Positions 1 through 7,179 of a stretch of DNA of 64,000 bases are shown piece after piece (position 1 is the first letter of the stretch; every line of letters begins with the position of its first letter). Position numbers and translations under genes: made by a program. Under the pieces are notes generated by a model. The model had not been told where the DNA came from. It saw nothing but the letters and a program-made list of their open reading frames with translations, and searched no databases. The stretch spans positions 26,272 through 90,271 of the forward strand of contig NZ_NFLI01000016.1 in assembly GCF_002160825.1 (NCBI RefSeq), written 5' to 3'. This DNA is from Lachnoclostridium sp. An131 (GTDB taxonomy: Bacteria; Bacillota; Clostridia; Lachnospirales; Lachnospiraceae).

Positions 1-18
1 GACGAATATCTGAACTAG
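1..18 (+). other. Possible 3' end of an upstream gene
   Basis: The first frame reads Asp-Glu-Tyr-Leu-Asn and then TAG. Sugar ABC operons of this type usually begin with the periplasmic-type binding protein gene, which is otherwise missing from this window, so these codons may be its end. Five codons cannot prove this; the call rests on gene order alone. Confidence 0.2.
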
Positions 19-53
19 TCTGTAAAACAGTAACTGAAAATGGATGAGAGGGC

Positions 54-86
54 CGGGAATGCTGCGGAAGGTTGGCGGCATTCCCG
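54..86 (+). other. Intercistronic hairpin before the ABC ATPase gene
   Basis: A perfect 9-bp stem (CGGGAATGC at 54-62 with GCATTCCCG at 78-86) encloses a 15-nt loop just before the ribosome site of the ATPase gene. No T-tract follows, so it is not an obvious terminator. Such stems often stabilise the binding-protein part of an ABC operon transcript and lower downstream expression; that role is inferred. Confidence 0.4.
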
Positions 87-108
87 ACTGTTTAAAGAGG
101 AAATGCAT

Positions 109-1629
109 ATGGAATATTTAGTGGAAATGAAAAATATGACTATGAAATTTCCCGGCGTCATCGCGCTTAACAACGTATCCTTCGCTCTGAAGCCCGGCGA
201 AGTCCATGTTCTTCTGGGAGAGAACGGCGCCGGGAAATCTACGCTGGTCAAGATGCTCAGCGGAATCAACAGGCCGACGCAGGGAGAGATCATAATCGGC
301 GGAAAAAGCTATGCATACCTTACGCCAAAAAAATCGGCGGAAAATAAAATAGCGCTGATTTATCAGGAGCTCAGCGTAATCAATGAATTATCGATCGCTG
401 AGAATCTGTATGTAGGAAAGCTTCCTCATAAGAAGGTAGCGGGAATCAGTCTGGTAGATTATAAGACTATTAACGAGAATGCCAAAAAGTATATGGACGC
501 CATAGGATTGAAAAGGAATCCGTCTACCCTGGTTCAGGATATTTCCATTTCTGAGAAGCAGCAGGTGGAGATTGCGAAGGCGCTGGCGTCAGAGGCGAAG
601 ATCATTGTCATGGATGAGCCGACGTCGTCCCTGTCTATTGAGGAGACGGAGGAGCTGTTTCGGATCATCCGGAATCTGAAGAAGCAGGGCATCGGAATTA
701 TTTACATTTCCCATAAGCTGAAGGAAATCAAAGAGATTGGCGACCGGGTAACCGTTCTCAAGGACGGCTGCTATGTGGGAACCAGAGAGGTAGCGGAGCT
801 TGAAGTAGACGATCTGATTCCGATGATGGTAGGACGTAAGATTACAGGAAATCATTTGGGAAACAGAGAGCAGATCGAGAAGGATAATGAGGTTATTTTT
901 AAGGTTGAGAATTTAACCCGAAAGGACGGAACCGCAAGAAACATCAGTTTTGAAGTCAGAAAAGGTGAGATTGTAGGTTTCGGAGGACTGATTGGCGCAG
1001 GACGCTCTGAGTGTATGGAAGGAATTTTCGGAGCGAAGCCGATCTCCAGCGGGAAGATATATCTGCGCGGAAAAGAGCTGAAGATTAAGGACACCTATGA
1101 GGCGCTGAAGCAGGGAATCGCCATGGTGACAGAGAACCGCCGTGAGACGGGATTCTTCCAGAACTTTAATATCTGGCAGGAGACCTCTGTGACGACGAAT
1201 CTGAAAAAATCAAAGCTGGGAGGCGTTACAGGTCTCTTAAATGAAAAGGCTGAGCGTGCGAAGGCCGAGGAAGAGGTAGAGGCTCTGAACACCAAATGTT
1301 CCAGCGTGGATCAGATGACGGTGAACCTGTCCGGAGGGAACCAGCAGAAGGTGATTATCGGAAAATGGCTGGCTATCGACGCCGACGTATTTATCTTTGA
1401 CGAGCCGACGAAGGGAATCGACGTGGGCGCGAAGTCTGAAATATACGCGATTATGAGAAAGATGGCAGAGGCAGGAAAGGCAATCATCATGGTTTCATCC
1501 GATATGCCGGAGCTTTTGCAGACCTGCGACCGGATTATCGTATTTAAAAACGGCGAGATTTCCGGAGTATTAAACAGTGAAGAGGCTACTGAGGAAAAGA
1601 TTATGTACGCCGCGGTAACTGTAGATTAA
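109..1629 (+). CDS. alsA: Sugar ABC transporter ATP-binding protein (RbsA/AlsA type)
   Basis: This 506-residue protein holds two fused ABC ATPase domains, as in ribose, xylose and allose importers. The first half has an intact Walker A (GENGAGKS, about residues 37-44) and Walker B ending MDEPTSSLS. The second has the usual degenerate P-loop (GLIGAGRSE), a clean LSGGNQQK signature and FDEPTKGIDVGA. I chose the ATG at 109 because AAGAGG at 95-100 lies 8 nt upstream; the ATG at 103 is too close and the one at 40 lacks a ribosome site. The permease gene follows after 13 nt, and the allulose-6-phosphate epimerase and ROK kinase behind it point to allose as substrate. Ribose or another aldohexose remains possible. 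Confidence 0.9.
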   Translation: MEYLVEMKNMTMKFPGVIALNNVSFALKPGEVHVLLGENGAGKSTLVKMLSGINRPTQGEIIIGGKSYAYLTPKKSAENKIALIYQELSVINELSIAENLYVGKLPHKKVAGISLVDYKTINENAKKYMDAIGLKRNPSTLVQDISISEKQQVEIAKALASEAKIIVMDEPTSSLSIEETEELFRIIRNLKKQGIGIIYISHKLKEIKEIGDRVTVLKDGCYVGTREVAELEVDDLIPMMVGRKITGNHLGNREQIEKDNEVIFKVENLTRKDGTARNISFEVRKGEIVGFGGLIGAGRSECMEGIFGAKPISSGKIYLRGKELKIKDTYEALKQGIAMVTENRRETGFFQNFNIWQETSVTTNLKKSKLGGVTGLLNEKAERAKAEEEVEALNTKCSSVDQMTVNLSGGNQQKVIIGKWLAIDADVFIFDEPTKGIDVGAKSEIYAIMRKMAEAGKAIIMVSSDMPELLQTCDRIIVFKNGEISGVLNSEEATEEKIMYAAVTVD

Positions 1630-1642
1630 GAGGTGGAAGAAC

Positions 1643-2593
1643 ATGACAAAAACAAAATTTAAATCCTTTTGGGACAAATTTGGTACCTTGAGTATTCTGA
1701 TTTTAATTATGATTTGTTTATCCATTGCTTCTCCCAAATATTTTATGACGCTGGATAATATCAAGCAGATCGGTCTTCAGAGTACGGTATATATTCTTCT
1801 TGCGTTTGGCGAGTTTTTTGCCATTCTTCTGGCAGGTATCGACCTGTCGGTAGGCTCGGTGGCGGCTCTGGTAGGAACGTTTATCGCGATGATGCTGAAA
1901 GCCGGTGTCCCGGTTCCGGCAGCAATTCTGGCAGGCCTGCTGATTGCGCTGGTTCTGGGAGTGATCAATGGTCTTCTGATCAACGCCCTGGATCTGCATC
2001 CCTTCGTGGTAACTCTGGGTACCAATACGGTATTCCGTGGACTGACCCTGCTGATCTCAAACGGTTCCCCCATTTTTGGGCTTCCGAAATCCTTTAAGGA
2101 TATTTCCGGATATGTGTTTGGTTTTCCGATTCCGTTTCTTTTTGCGCTGGTGATGGCGGTAGTTCTGATCTGGTTTACCAACCGGACGGTTCTGGCCAGA
2201 AATCTTTACGCTTTGGGCGGAAATAAGCAGTCTGCCTGGTATTCCGGAATTAATACCAAAAGATTTACATTGTACGCTCATATGCTGGCCTCCTTCCTGG
2301 CAGGTATCGCAGGCGTGATTATGACTTCTCGTGTAGGCGCGGCGGAGCCGACTGCAGGCGATGGCTATGAGACGTATGCGATCGCGGCATGTATCATCGG
2401 CGGAACCTCCTTCTTCGGAGGCAAGGGAAAGATTTTCGGTGTTCTGCTTGGCGGTCTGACGATTGGCACGATTACCAACGGTCTGAACATTCTGAACGTA
2501 TCCAGCTATTGGCAGAAGGTTGTAATGGGAGCGCTGATCATTGCCTCGGTAGCCCTTGAGAAGCTGGTAGGAAGCACAGTAAAGAATAAATAA
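1643..2593 (+). CDS. alsC: Sugar ABC transporter permease (RbsC/AlsC type)
   Basis: The 316-residue protein is hydrophobic throughout, with about eight to ten membrane segments, and belongs to the BPD_transp_2 family of carbohydrate permeases. The family motif GIDLSVGSVAAL lies near residue 67, and the cytoplasmic EAA-like part (SFFGGKGKIFGVLLGG) near residue 255. An AAGAGGTGG ribosome site precedes the ATG. It would pair as a homodimer with the double ATPase encoded just upstream to import a monosaccharide. The binding protein is not in the window and probably lies beyond its left edge. Confidence 0.9.
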   Translation: MTKTKFKSFWDKFGTLSILILIMICLSIASPKYFMTLDNIKQIGLQSTVYILLAFGEFFAILLAGIDLSVGSVAALVGTFIAMMLKAGVPVPAAILAGLLIALVLGVINGLLINALDLHPFVVTLGTNTVFRGLTLLISNGSPIFGLPKSFKDISGYVFGFPIPFLFALVMAVVLIWFTNRTVLARNLYALGGNKQSAWYSGINTKRFTLYAHMLASFLAGIAGVIMTSRVGAAEPTAGDGYETYAIAACIIGGTSFFGGKGKIFGVLLGGLTIGTITNGLNILNVSSYWQKVVMGALIIASVALEKLVGSTVKNK

Positions 2594-2626
2594 GCTCTGC
2601 GGGGCTGGAAGGAGCGTAATAAAGAA

Positions 2627-3298
2627 ATGAAATTCTCACCATCACTGATGTGCATGGATTTTCTGGAAATCCGTGAGCAGATGGAAGCCATGAATTCCCA
2701 TATGGATCTCTATCATGTGGATATCATGGATGGCCATTACTGCAAAAATATTACGCTGTCTCCGGATCTGGTAAAGACATTTCATAAGGTGGCGTCCATT
2801 CCCATGGACTGCCACCTGATGACTACCAATCCCGGAGACTGGGTGGAGCTTCTGGCAGAGGCAGGAGCTTCGTATATCTCTCCCCATGCGGAGACGATCA
2901 ATTCTGACGCATTCCGCATTCTGAATCTGATAGAACAGTGCGGCTGTAAAAAGGGAATTGTACTGAACCCGGCCACGCCGCTTTCCTATGCGGAGGCATA
3001 TCTGAACAGGATTGATATTCTGACCCTGATGACTGTGGATGTAGGCTTTGCAGGCCAGCCCTTTATCGAAGAGGTTCTGGATAAGATTGCTCTTGCCAAA
3101 AAATGGCGGGAGGAGAGAGGCTACCACTATGAGATCCAGATCGACGGCTCCTGCAATACAAAAACCTTTAAGAGGCTGACGGACGCGGGAGCGGATATTC
3201 TGATTGTGGGCTCCTCAGGACTTTTCAATCTGGACGAGGACATTAACAGAGCCATCGATAAGATGTATGAAAATTATGCGGCCTGTATAGGCGCCTAA
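2627..3298 (+). CDS. alsE: D-allulose-6-phosphate 3-epimerase
   Basis: This 223-residue (beta/alpha)8 enzyme belongs to the ribulose-phosphate 3-epimerase superfamily and matches the AlsE branch rather than Rpe. It starts MKFSPSLMCMDFLE, as E. coli AlsE starts MKISPSLMCMD. The metal and catalytic motifs are present: HVDIMDGH (about residue 30), DCHLMTT (about 61), MTVDVGFAGQPF (about 136) and IDGSCN (about 173). It would turn allulose-6-phosphate into fructose-6-phosphate, the last step that sends D-allose into glycolysis. It lies in one operon with transporter, kinase and isomerase genes. An Rpe role on pentose phosphates is the main alternative but fits the motifs less well. Confidence 0.87.
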   Translation: MKFSPSLMCMDFLEIREQMEAMNSHMDLYHVDIMDGHYCKNITLSPDLVKTFHKVASIPMDCHLMTTNPGDWVELLAEAGASYISPHAETINSDAFRILNLIEQCGCKKGIVLNPATPLSYAEAYLNRIDILTLMTVDVGFAGQPFIEEVLDKIALAKKWREERGYHYEIQIDGSCNTKTFKRLTDAGADILIVGSSGLFNLDEDINRAIDKMYENYAACIGA

Positions 3299-3312
3299 AG
3301 GGATGGGAAAGC

Positions 3313-4236
3313 ATGGATAAATATGTATTGGGTATGGATGTAGGCGGTACACATACGCGTCTGGGTCTCGTAGCTTTGGACTGCAGCCTTACGGATTTTG
3401 AAATTGTGAAGACGGAGGAGCTGCAGAAGAGCGAAGATACCGTAGGCAGCTTTATCCGCGTCATCCGGGAATATCTGCAAAGGCATGCGGCTGGAAAAGA
3501 AATTTCAGCGGTAAGCGCGGGCTTTCCCTCGACGCTGGATCGGGACAGGAGAACCGTGCTGTCCACGCCGAATATCCGGGGGTTCAATAATATTGCCATC
3601 GTGGACAGACTGGAGGAAGAGTTTGGAATTCCTGCCTTTATTGAGACAGATGTAGATATGCTCCTGCTGTATGACATGTTTGAGCATCAGATTCCGGCGG
3701 AGGGCATCACCTGTGGATTTTATTTCGGAACGGGTCTCGGAAACGCTGTGGTGATAGACGGGAGGCTTCTGATCGGAAAGACGGGAGCGGCCGCGGAGCT
3801 TGGCCATATTCCGGTGCGCGGGCTTCACGGAGCCTGCGGCTGCGGCAATACAAGCTGCATCGAGATGATTGCCTCGGGCTATCATCTGAAGGATCTGTGC
3901 GTGGAAAAATTTCCCGGCGTGGAGATCGGAGAGGTCTTTGCTAAATGCAGAGATCAGGAAGAAATCCATGGCTTTATCGACGATCTGGCTCTGGCGGCGG
4001 CGACAGAGATCAATATCCTGGATCCGGATCACATTGTGATTGGCGGTGGCCTTGTCTATATGGAAGGGTTTCCGCGGCATGAGCTGGAAGAGGACATTTA
4101 CAAATATGCAAGAAAGCCGTATCCGGCCCGGGAGCTTCAGTATATCTACTCCCGCCAGGGACAGGAAAACGGAGTGATAGGGGCAGGAATTCTGGCTTAT
4201 AAAAGGCTGGAGGAGCTCAGGAAAGAGGGACGATAG
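3313..4236 (+). CDS. alsK: ROK-family sugar kinase, likely D-allose kinase
   Basis: The 307-residue protein has the ROK phosphate-binding start GMDVGGTHTRLGLV (residues 7-20) and the zinc motif HIPVRGLHGACGCG followed by NTSCIE. Such ASKHA-fold kinases phosphorylate hexoses at C6. Next to alsE and an rpiB-like isomerase gene, D-allose is the expected substrate, giving allose-6-phosphate. The start ATG at 3313 follows AAAGGGATGGGAAAGC with suitable spacing, 14 nt after alsE. Substrate choice is inferred from context; ROK kinases cannot be told apart reliably by motif. Confidence 0.82.
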   Translation: MDKYVLGMDVGGTHTRLGLVALDCSLTDFEIVKTEELQKSEDTVGSFIRVIREYLQRHAAGKEISAVSAGFPSTLDRDRRTVLSTPNIRGFNNIAIVDRLEEEFGIPAFIETDVDMLLLYDMFEHQIPAEGITCGFYFGTGLGNAVVIDGRLLIGKTGAAAELGHIPVRGLHGACGCGNTSCIEMIASGYHLKDLCVEKFPGVEIGEVFAKCRDQEEIHGFIDDLALAAATEINILDPDHIVIGGGLVYMEGFPRHELEEDIYKYARKPYPARELQYIYSRQGQENGVIGAGILAYKRLEELRKEGR

Positions 4237-4238
4237 AG

Positions 4239-4718
4239 ATGAGGATAGGATTTGGAAGCGATCACACGGCTGTAGCGCTGAAGCTGGAGTTGATCCGCCA
4301 TCTGGAGGAGCAGGGACATGAATGTATCGATTACGGAACGCATGATCCGAATGTACGCATGGATTATCCGGTTCCCGGAAAAGCAGTAGCTGAGGCCGTA
4401 AGGAAGGGTGAGGTAGAGAAGGGGGTGCTGATCTGCGGAACAGGAGTCGGCATTTCTCTGGCAGCAAACAAGGTACCCGGAATCCGGGCGGCGGTGTGCA
4501 GCGAGCCCTACACGGCACGGCTGACGGTTCAGCATAACAATGCCAATATCATTGCTATGGGAGCCAGAGTCGTGGGAACGGAGCTGGCAAAGATGATTGT
4601 AGATGAGTTTTTCAAGGCGCAGTATGAAGGCGGCCGCCATGAAGCACGCATCCGGATGCTTGCGGATATCGAAAGAGAATATGGGGCCAGCTGGGAGAAA
4701 GGAGCGGGAAAAGCGTGA
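4239..4718 (+). CDS. rpiB: RpiB/LacAB-family isomerase, likely allose-6-phosphate isomerase
   Basis: This 159-residue protein starts MRIGFGSDHTAVALK and carries the active-site loop ICGTGVGISLAANK, typical of ribose-5-phosphate isomerase B. Family members interconvert ribose-5-P and ribulose-5-P, and many also convert allose-6-P to allulose-6-P (AlsB). In this operon the allose-6-P reaction would link the kinase to the epimerase and complete the pathway. Only 2 nt separate it from the kinase gene, and its stop overlaps the next start (GTGA), which suggests translational coupling. It could also serve as the cell's general RpiB. Confidence 0.85.
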   Translation: MRIGFGSDHTAVALKLELIRHLEEQGHECIDYGTHDPNVRMDYPVPGKAVAEAVRKGEVEKGVLICGTGVGISLAANKVPGIRAAVCSEPYTARLTVQHNNANIIAMGARVVGTELAKMIVDEFFKAQYEGGRHEARIRMLADIEREYGASWEKGAGKA

Positions 4719-5470
4719 AAAAGGTACTGATTGTGGGGGAGTCCTGGACAGTCCAGGAAACGCATATCAAAGGATTTGACACCGTGGATTTGGGACGCCT
4801 GGAGAAGACAAGCGCAGATCCACTGCTTGGAGCGCTCCGTGCGGCGGGAATCGAGGCAGAATATATGCCAAGCCACATCGCCCAGTATCAGTTTCCTGAT
4901 ACCCAGGAGGCGCTGAATGAGTATTCTGTAATCGCCTTAAGTGATATCGGGAGTAATACGCTGATGATGGATCCGGTTATGCAGTTCCAGGGAGTTCGTA
5001 AGCCAAACCGGTTTTACGAGCTGGACAAATATGTGAAAAACGGCGGCGGCCTGGTAATGTTCGGCGGTTACTTAAGCTTCGCCGGCATTGAGAACAAGGC
5101 CCGTTATGCCATGACGCCTCTTGCCAGGCTGCTTCCGGTAGAGATGCTGAACTGGGACGACAGGATGGAGCATCCGGAGGGGATCTGCCCGGAAATCAGG
5201 CTTGCGGATCATCCGGTGCTGAATGGCGTGGAGGGAGCATGGCCCTGGTTCCTCGGTTATAACAGGATTAAGGCGAAGAAGGAAGCCCAGGAGATTGCAG
5301 TTATAGACGGAGAGGATACCTTTATGGCCTCCATGGAATATGGGGAGGGAAGGACATTTGCTTTCGCCTCCGATTGTGCAATGCACTGGGGTTCAAAGGA
5401 GTTCCTGGAATGGGATAGCTATCAGAAGCTGATCCCGAATATTTTCCGGTGGCTCGCAAAGGAATTATAG
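4715..5470 (+). CDS. GATase1-like / ThuA-like protein of the allose operon
   Basis: This 251-residue protein starts with GTG at 4715, overlapping the rpiB stop by 4 nt. It looks like the class-I-glutamine-amidotransferase-like fold of the PF07090/ThuA kind: a Rossmann-type start (KKVLIVGESWT), the strand IALSDIGSNTL, then GGGLVMFGGYLSFAG, where a nucleophile elbow would sit. I see no Cys-His-Glu triad, so an amidotransferase reaction is not supported. A C-terminal FASDCAMHWG resembles the ThuA end. Placement after the full allose pathway suggests a role in the same sugar's use, perhaps on a derivative or keto sugar, but no reaction can be assigned. Confidence 0.65.
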   Translation: MKKVLIVGESWTVQETHIKGFDTVDLGRLEKTSADPLLGALRAAGIEAEYMPSHIAQYQFPDTQEALNEYSVIALSDIGSNTLMMDPVMQFQGVRKPNRFYELDKYVKNGGGLVMFGGYLSFAGIENKARYAMTPLARLLPVEMLNWDDRMEHPEGICPEIRLADHPVLNGVEGAWPWFLGYNRIKAKKEAQEIAVIDGEDTFMASMEYGEGRTFAFASDCAMHWGSKEFLEWDSYQKLIPNIFRWLAKEL

Positions 5471-5510
5471 GTTTCCACTAATATTTTCTATATACCCTGA
5501 TGTATGACAG

Positions 5511-5550
5511 GAGAGCCGGCCCGGGATGTATCCCAGGCCGGCTTTCCTGT
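5511..5550 (+). terminator. Hairpin terminator of the allose operon
   Basis: Arms GAGAGCCGGCCCGGGA (5511-5526) and TCCCAGGCCGGCTTTC (5531-5546) pair almost fully around the loop TGTA. Only a weak T-rich tail follows. It lies 40 nt after the last gene of the operon. Confidence 0.6.
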
Positions 5551-5636
5551 CTGTCCGCCTGCGTGCACTCTTTCCATACCCTTGTCTGTCCGCTGCGGGG
5601 TATCAGGCTTCCGGTGTTCTTAAACGCTGGAAAGGA

Positions 5637-5665
5637 TTGACAGCATATGGCGGATTTATTATAAT
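5637..5665 (+). promoter_or_regulatory. SigA-type promoter upstream of the Uma2 gene
   Basis: TTGACA (5637-5642), a 17-nt spacer and TATAAT (5660-5665) match the housekeeping consensus exactly. Transcription would begin near 5672, leaving an untranslated leader of about 130-160 nt with no recognised riboswitch. Apart from this promoter and the terminator at 5511, the gap 5471-5800 holds nothing I recognise. Confidence 0.75.
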
Positions 5666-5833
5666 AAAACTGTCACAGAAATCATCTATGTGCGTGCCGC
5701 ACATTCTGGCAGTTCTGCCATGATTTCCCAATTATTATTTTATTATGGCAGAGGCCCGAAGGCTTTTCTTGGAGAGCCCTTTGCCGGAAAGGAAGGCAGC
5801 ATGAGAGCAGCTTTACGAAAAGAGGATGGATTG

Positions 5834-6373
5834 ATGTCTGATCAGGAAAAAAGAGAGTATACTACAGATGATATTTTGGCCCTGCCGGAAGGCGTGAGGG
5901 CAGAGCTTATCGACGGAAGGATGTATTATATGGCGTCGCCGACCATGACGCACCAGCGCCTGCTTGTGGGACTTACCGTACAGATTTATAATTACATCAG
6001 GGAGCATGGAGGCGGCTGCCAGGTGTTCGCAGCTCCATTCGCAGTGTTTATCATGAATGATAAGCGGAACTATTTTGAGCCGGATATTCTGGTGGTTTGT
6101 GATCCGGACAAGCTGGACGAGGCAGGCTGCCACGGCGCGCCGGACTGGGTGATTGAGATTGTGTCGCCCTCCAGCAGGACCATGGACTATTATAAAAAGG
6201 CCGGAAAGTATGCGGAAGCCGGAGTGCGGGAATACTGGATTGTCGATCCTGCGCGGGAGGCAGTGGTGATCTGCCGGCTGGAGAAGGGAGAGGAGCCTGT
6301 GATTTATCCTTTTACAGATAAACTGGCTTCCGGCGTGATGGAAGGCCTGGAGCTGGATATTCAGGCAGTTTAA
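5834..6373 (+). CDS. Uma2-family (DUF820) PD-(D/E)XK nuclease
   Basis: The 179-residue protein has the Uma2 pattern: RAELIDGRMYYMASPT near the start, EPDILVVCD in the middle, WVIEIVSPSS and then KAGKYAEAGVREYWIVDP. The acidic residues of EPD and VIE fit the PD-(D/E)XK active site. Members abound in cyanobacteria and some Firmicutes and their role is unknown; some are thought to be mobile-element or defence nucleases. Start choice is between 5834 (AGAGGATGG upstream) and 5801 (AAGGAAGG upstream); the conserved part fits either. It is a single-gene unit with its own promoter and a shared terminator towards nrdG. No inverted repeats or transposase accompany it. Confidence 0.82.
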   Translation: MSDQEKREYTTDDILALPEGVRAELIDGRMYYMASPTMTHQRLLVGLTVQIYNYIREHGGGCQVFAAPFAVFIMNDKRNYFEPDILVVCDPDKLDEAGCHGAPDWVIEIVSPSSRTMDYYKKAGKYAEAGVREYWIVDPAREAVVICRLEKGEEPVIYPFTDKLASGVMEGLELDIQAV

Positions 6374-6452
6374 GAGGGGGATCTTATCAAAGAAGACGAT
6401 GATCATACAAAAGAAAAATACAACAGAAAATAAATGTACAAAAGAAAAGGAG

Positions 6453-6500
6453 CGCCGGGGGTTGGAAAAGACAGGTTGATTTTCCAAAATCCCGGCGTTT
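6453..6500. terminator. Bidirectional terminator between the Uma2 gene and nrdG
   Basis: The stem CGCCGGG plus TTGGAAAA (from 6453) pairs with TTTTCCAA plus CCCGGCG (to 6497), with a small internal bulge. T-rich sequence follows on both strands. It sits between convergent genes. Confidence 0.7.
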
Positions 6501-6504
6501 CCGT

Positions 6505-7068
6505 CTATATCTCTTCAATATCCCCGCTTCCCATCGTCCGGCGCCAGACGCCCTCCAGCAGAACCATATGCCCCGCTTTCAGGGATTTGGGCACGTCAAT
6601 GATATTCTGGTTGGATGAGCCGCGGAAAATAAGCCCTGCATCCTTTAATTCCTCTACAAATTTCCCATCTACCAGCACGTCAATGAGCGACAGAAGCTCA
6701 CGGAGTGTATTTGGGTTTCCCACAGAGCCGCTCATCAGATCGGTCTCGAAGGTAAATCCTGTATAGCACCAGAGCGTTTTTCCCGGGCAGCGTTCCCTGA
6801 ACTGGCGGGCAAGCGAAAGAAGAGGAGCCTGGTTTTCGGGCTCAAGGGGTTCGCCGCCCAGAAAGGAGAGGCCGGCTACATAGGATGGGGCGAGGGCCTC
6901 CAGAATTTCGTCAGCTGTTTCCTGGGTAAAGGGCCTGCCATAGGCAAAATCCCAGGCCTCCCGGTTAAAGCAGCTTCGGCAGTGGTGGCGGCAGCCGCTC
7001 ACAAAGAGGGAGACGCGCACACCGGGACCGTTGGCAATGTCATTTTTTTTGATGGCAGCATAGTTCAT
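6505..7068 (-). CDS. nrdG: Anaerobic ribonucleotide reductase activase (radical SAM)
   Basis: This 187-residue protein carries the radical-SAM cluster motif as CRHHCRSC (CX3CX2C) after DIANGPGVRVSLFVSG, followed by the glycine-rich FLGGEPLEPEN. It uses S-adenosylmethionine to form the glycyl radical on NrdD. The start at 7068 (MNYAAIKKND) has GGAG at a good distance; the ATG 12 nt earlier has none. It lies downstream of nrdD on the same strand, after a 111-nt spacer that contains a perfect hairpin. Confidence 0.93.
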   Translation of the reverse strand: MNYAAIKKNDIANGPGVRVSLFVSGCRHHCRSCFNREAWDFAYGRPFTQETADEILEALAPSYVAGLSFLGGEPLEPENQAPLLSLARQFRERCPGKTLWCYTGFTFETDLMSGSVGNPNTLRELLSLIDVLVDGKFVEELKDAGLIFRGSSNQNIIDVPKSLKAGHMVLLEGVWRRTMGSGDIEEI

Positions 7069-7124
7069 AAAAATCTCCATTCAGCCGCTTTTTTGCTGGC
7101 GGCATAACAGCGTCCTGTACGGGT

Positions 7125-7164
7125 AGAAAATGGCAGGCCGCTATAAGGGACACTGCCATTTTCT
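7125..7164 (-). other. Perfect intercistronic hairpin between nrdD and nrdG
   Basis: AGAAAATGGCAG (7125-7136) and CTGCCATTTTCT (7153-7164) form a 12-bp perfect stem with a 16-nt loop. In transcript direction (minus strand) no T-run follows, so it may lower or stabilise rather than end transcription, giving more nrdD than nrdG product. That role is inferred. Confidence 0.5.
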
Positions 7165-7179
7165 GGTGTCTTATTGGCT

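Noticed and set aside
5834..6373. Uma2 protein as part of a transposon
   Set aside because: No terminal inverted repeats, target duplication or transposase lie nearby, and it has its own promoter and terminator.
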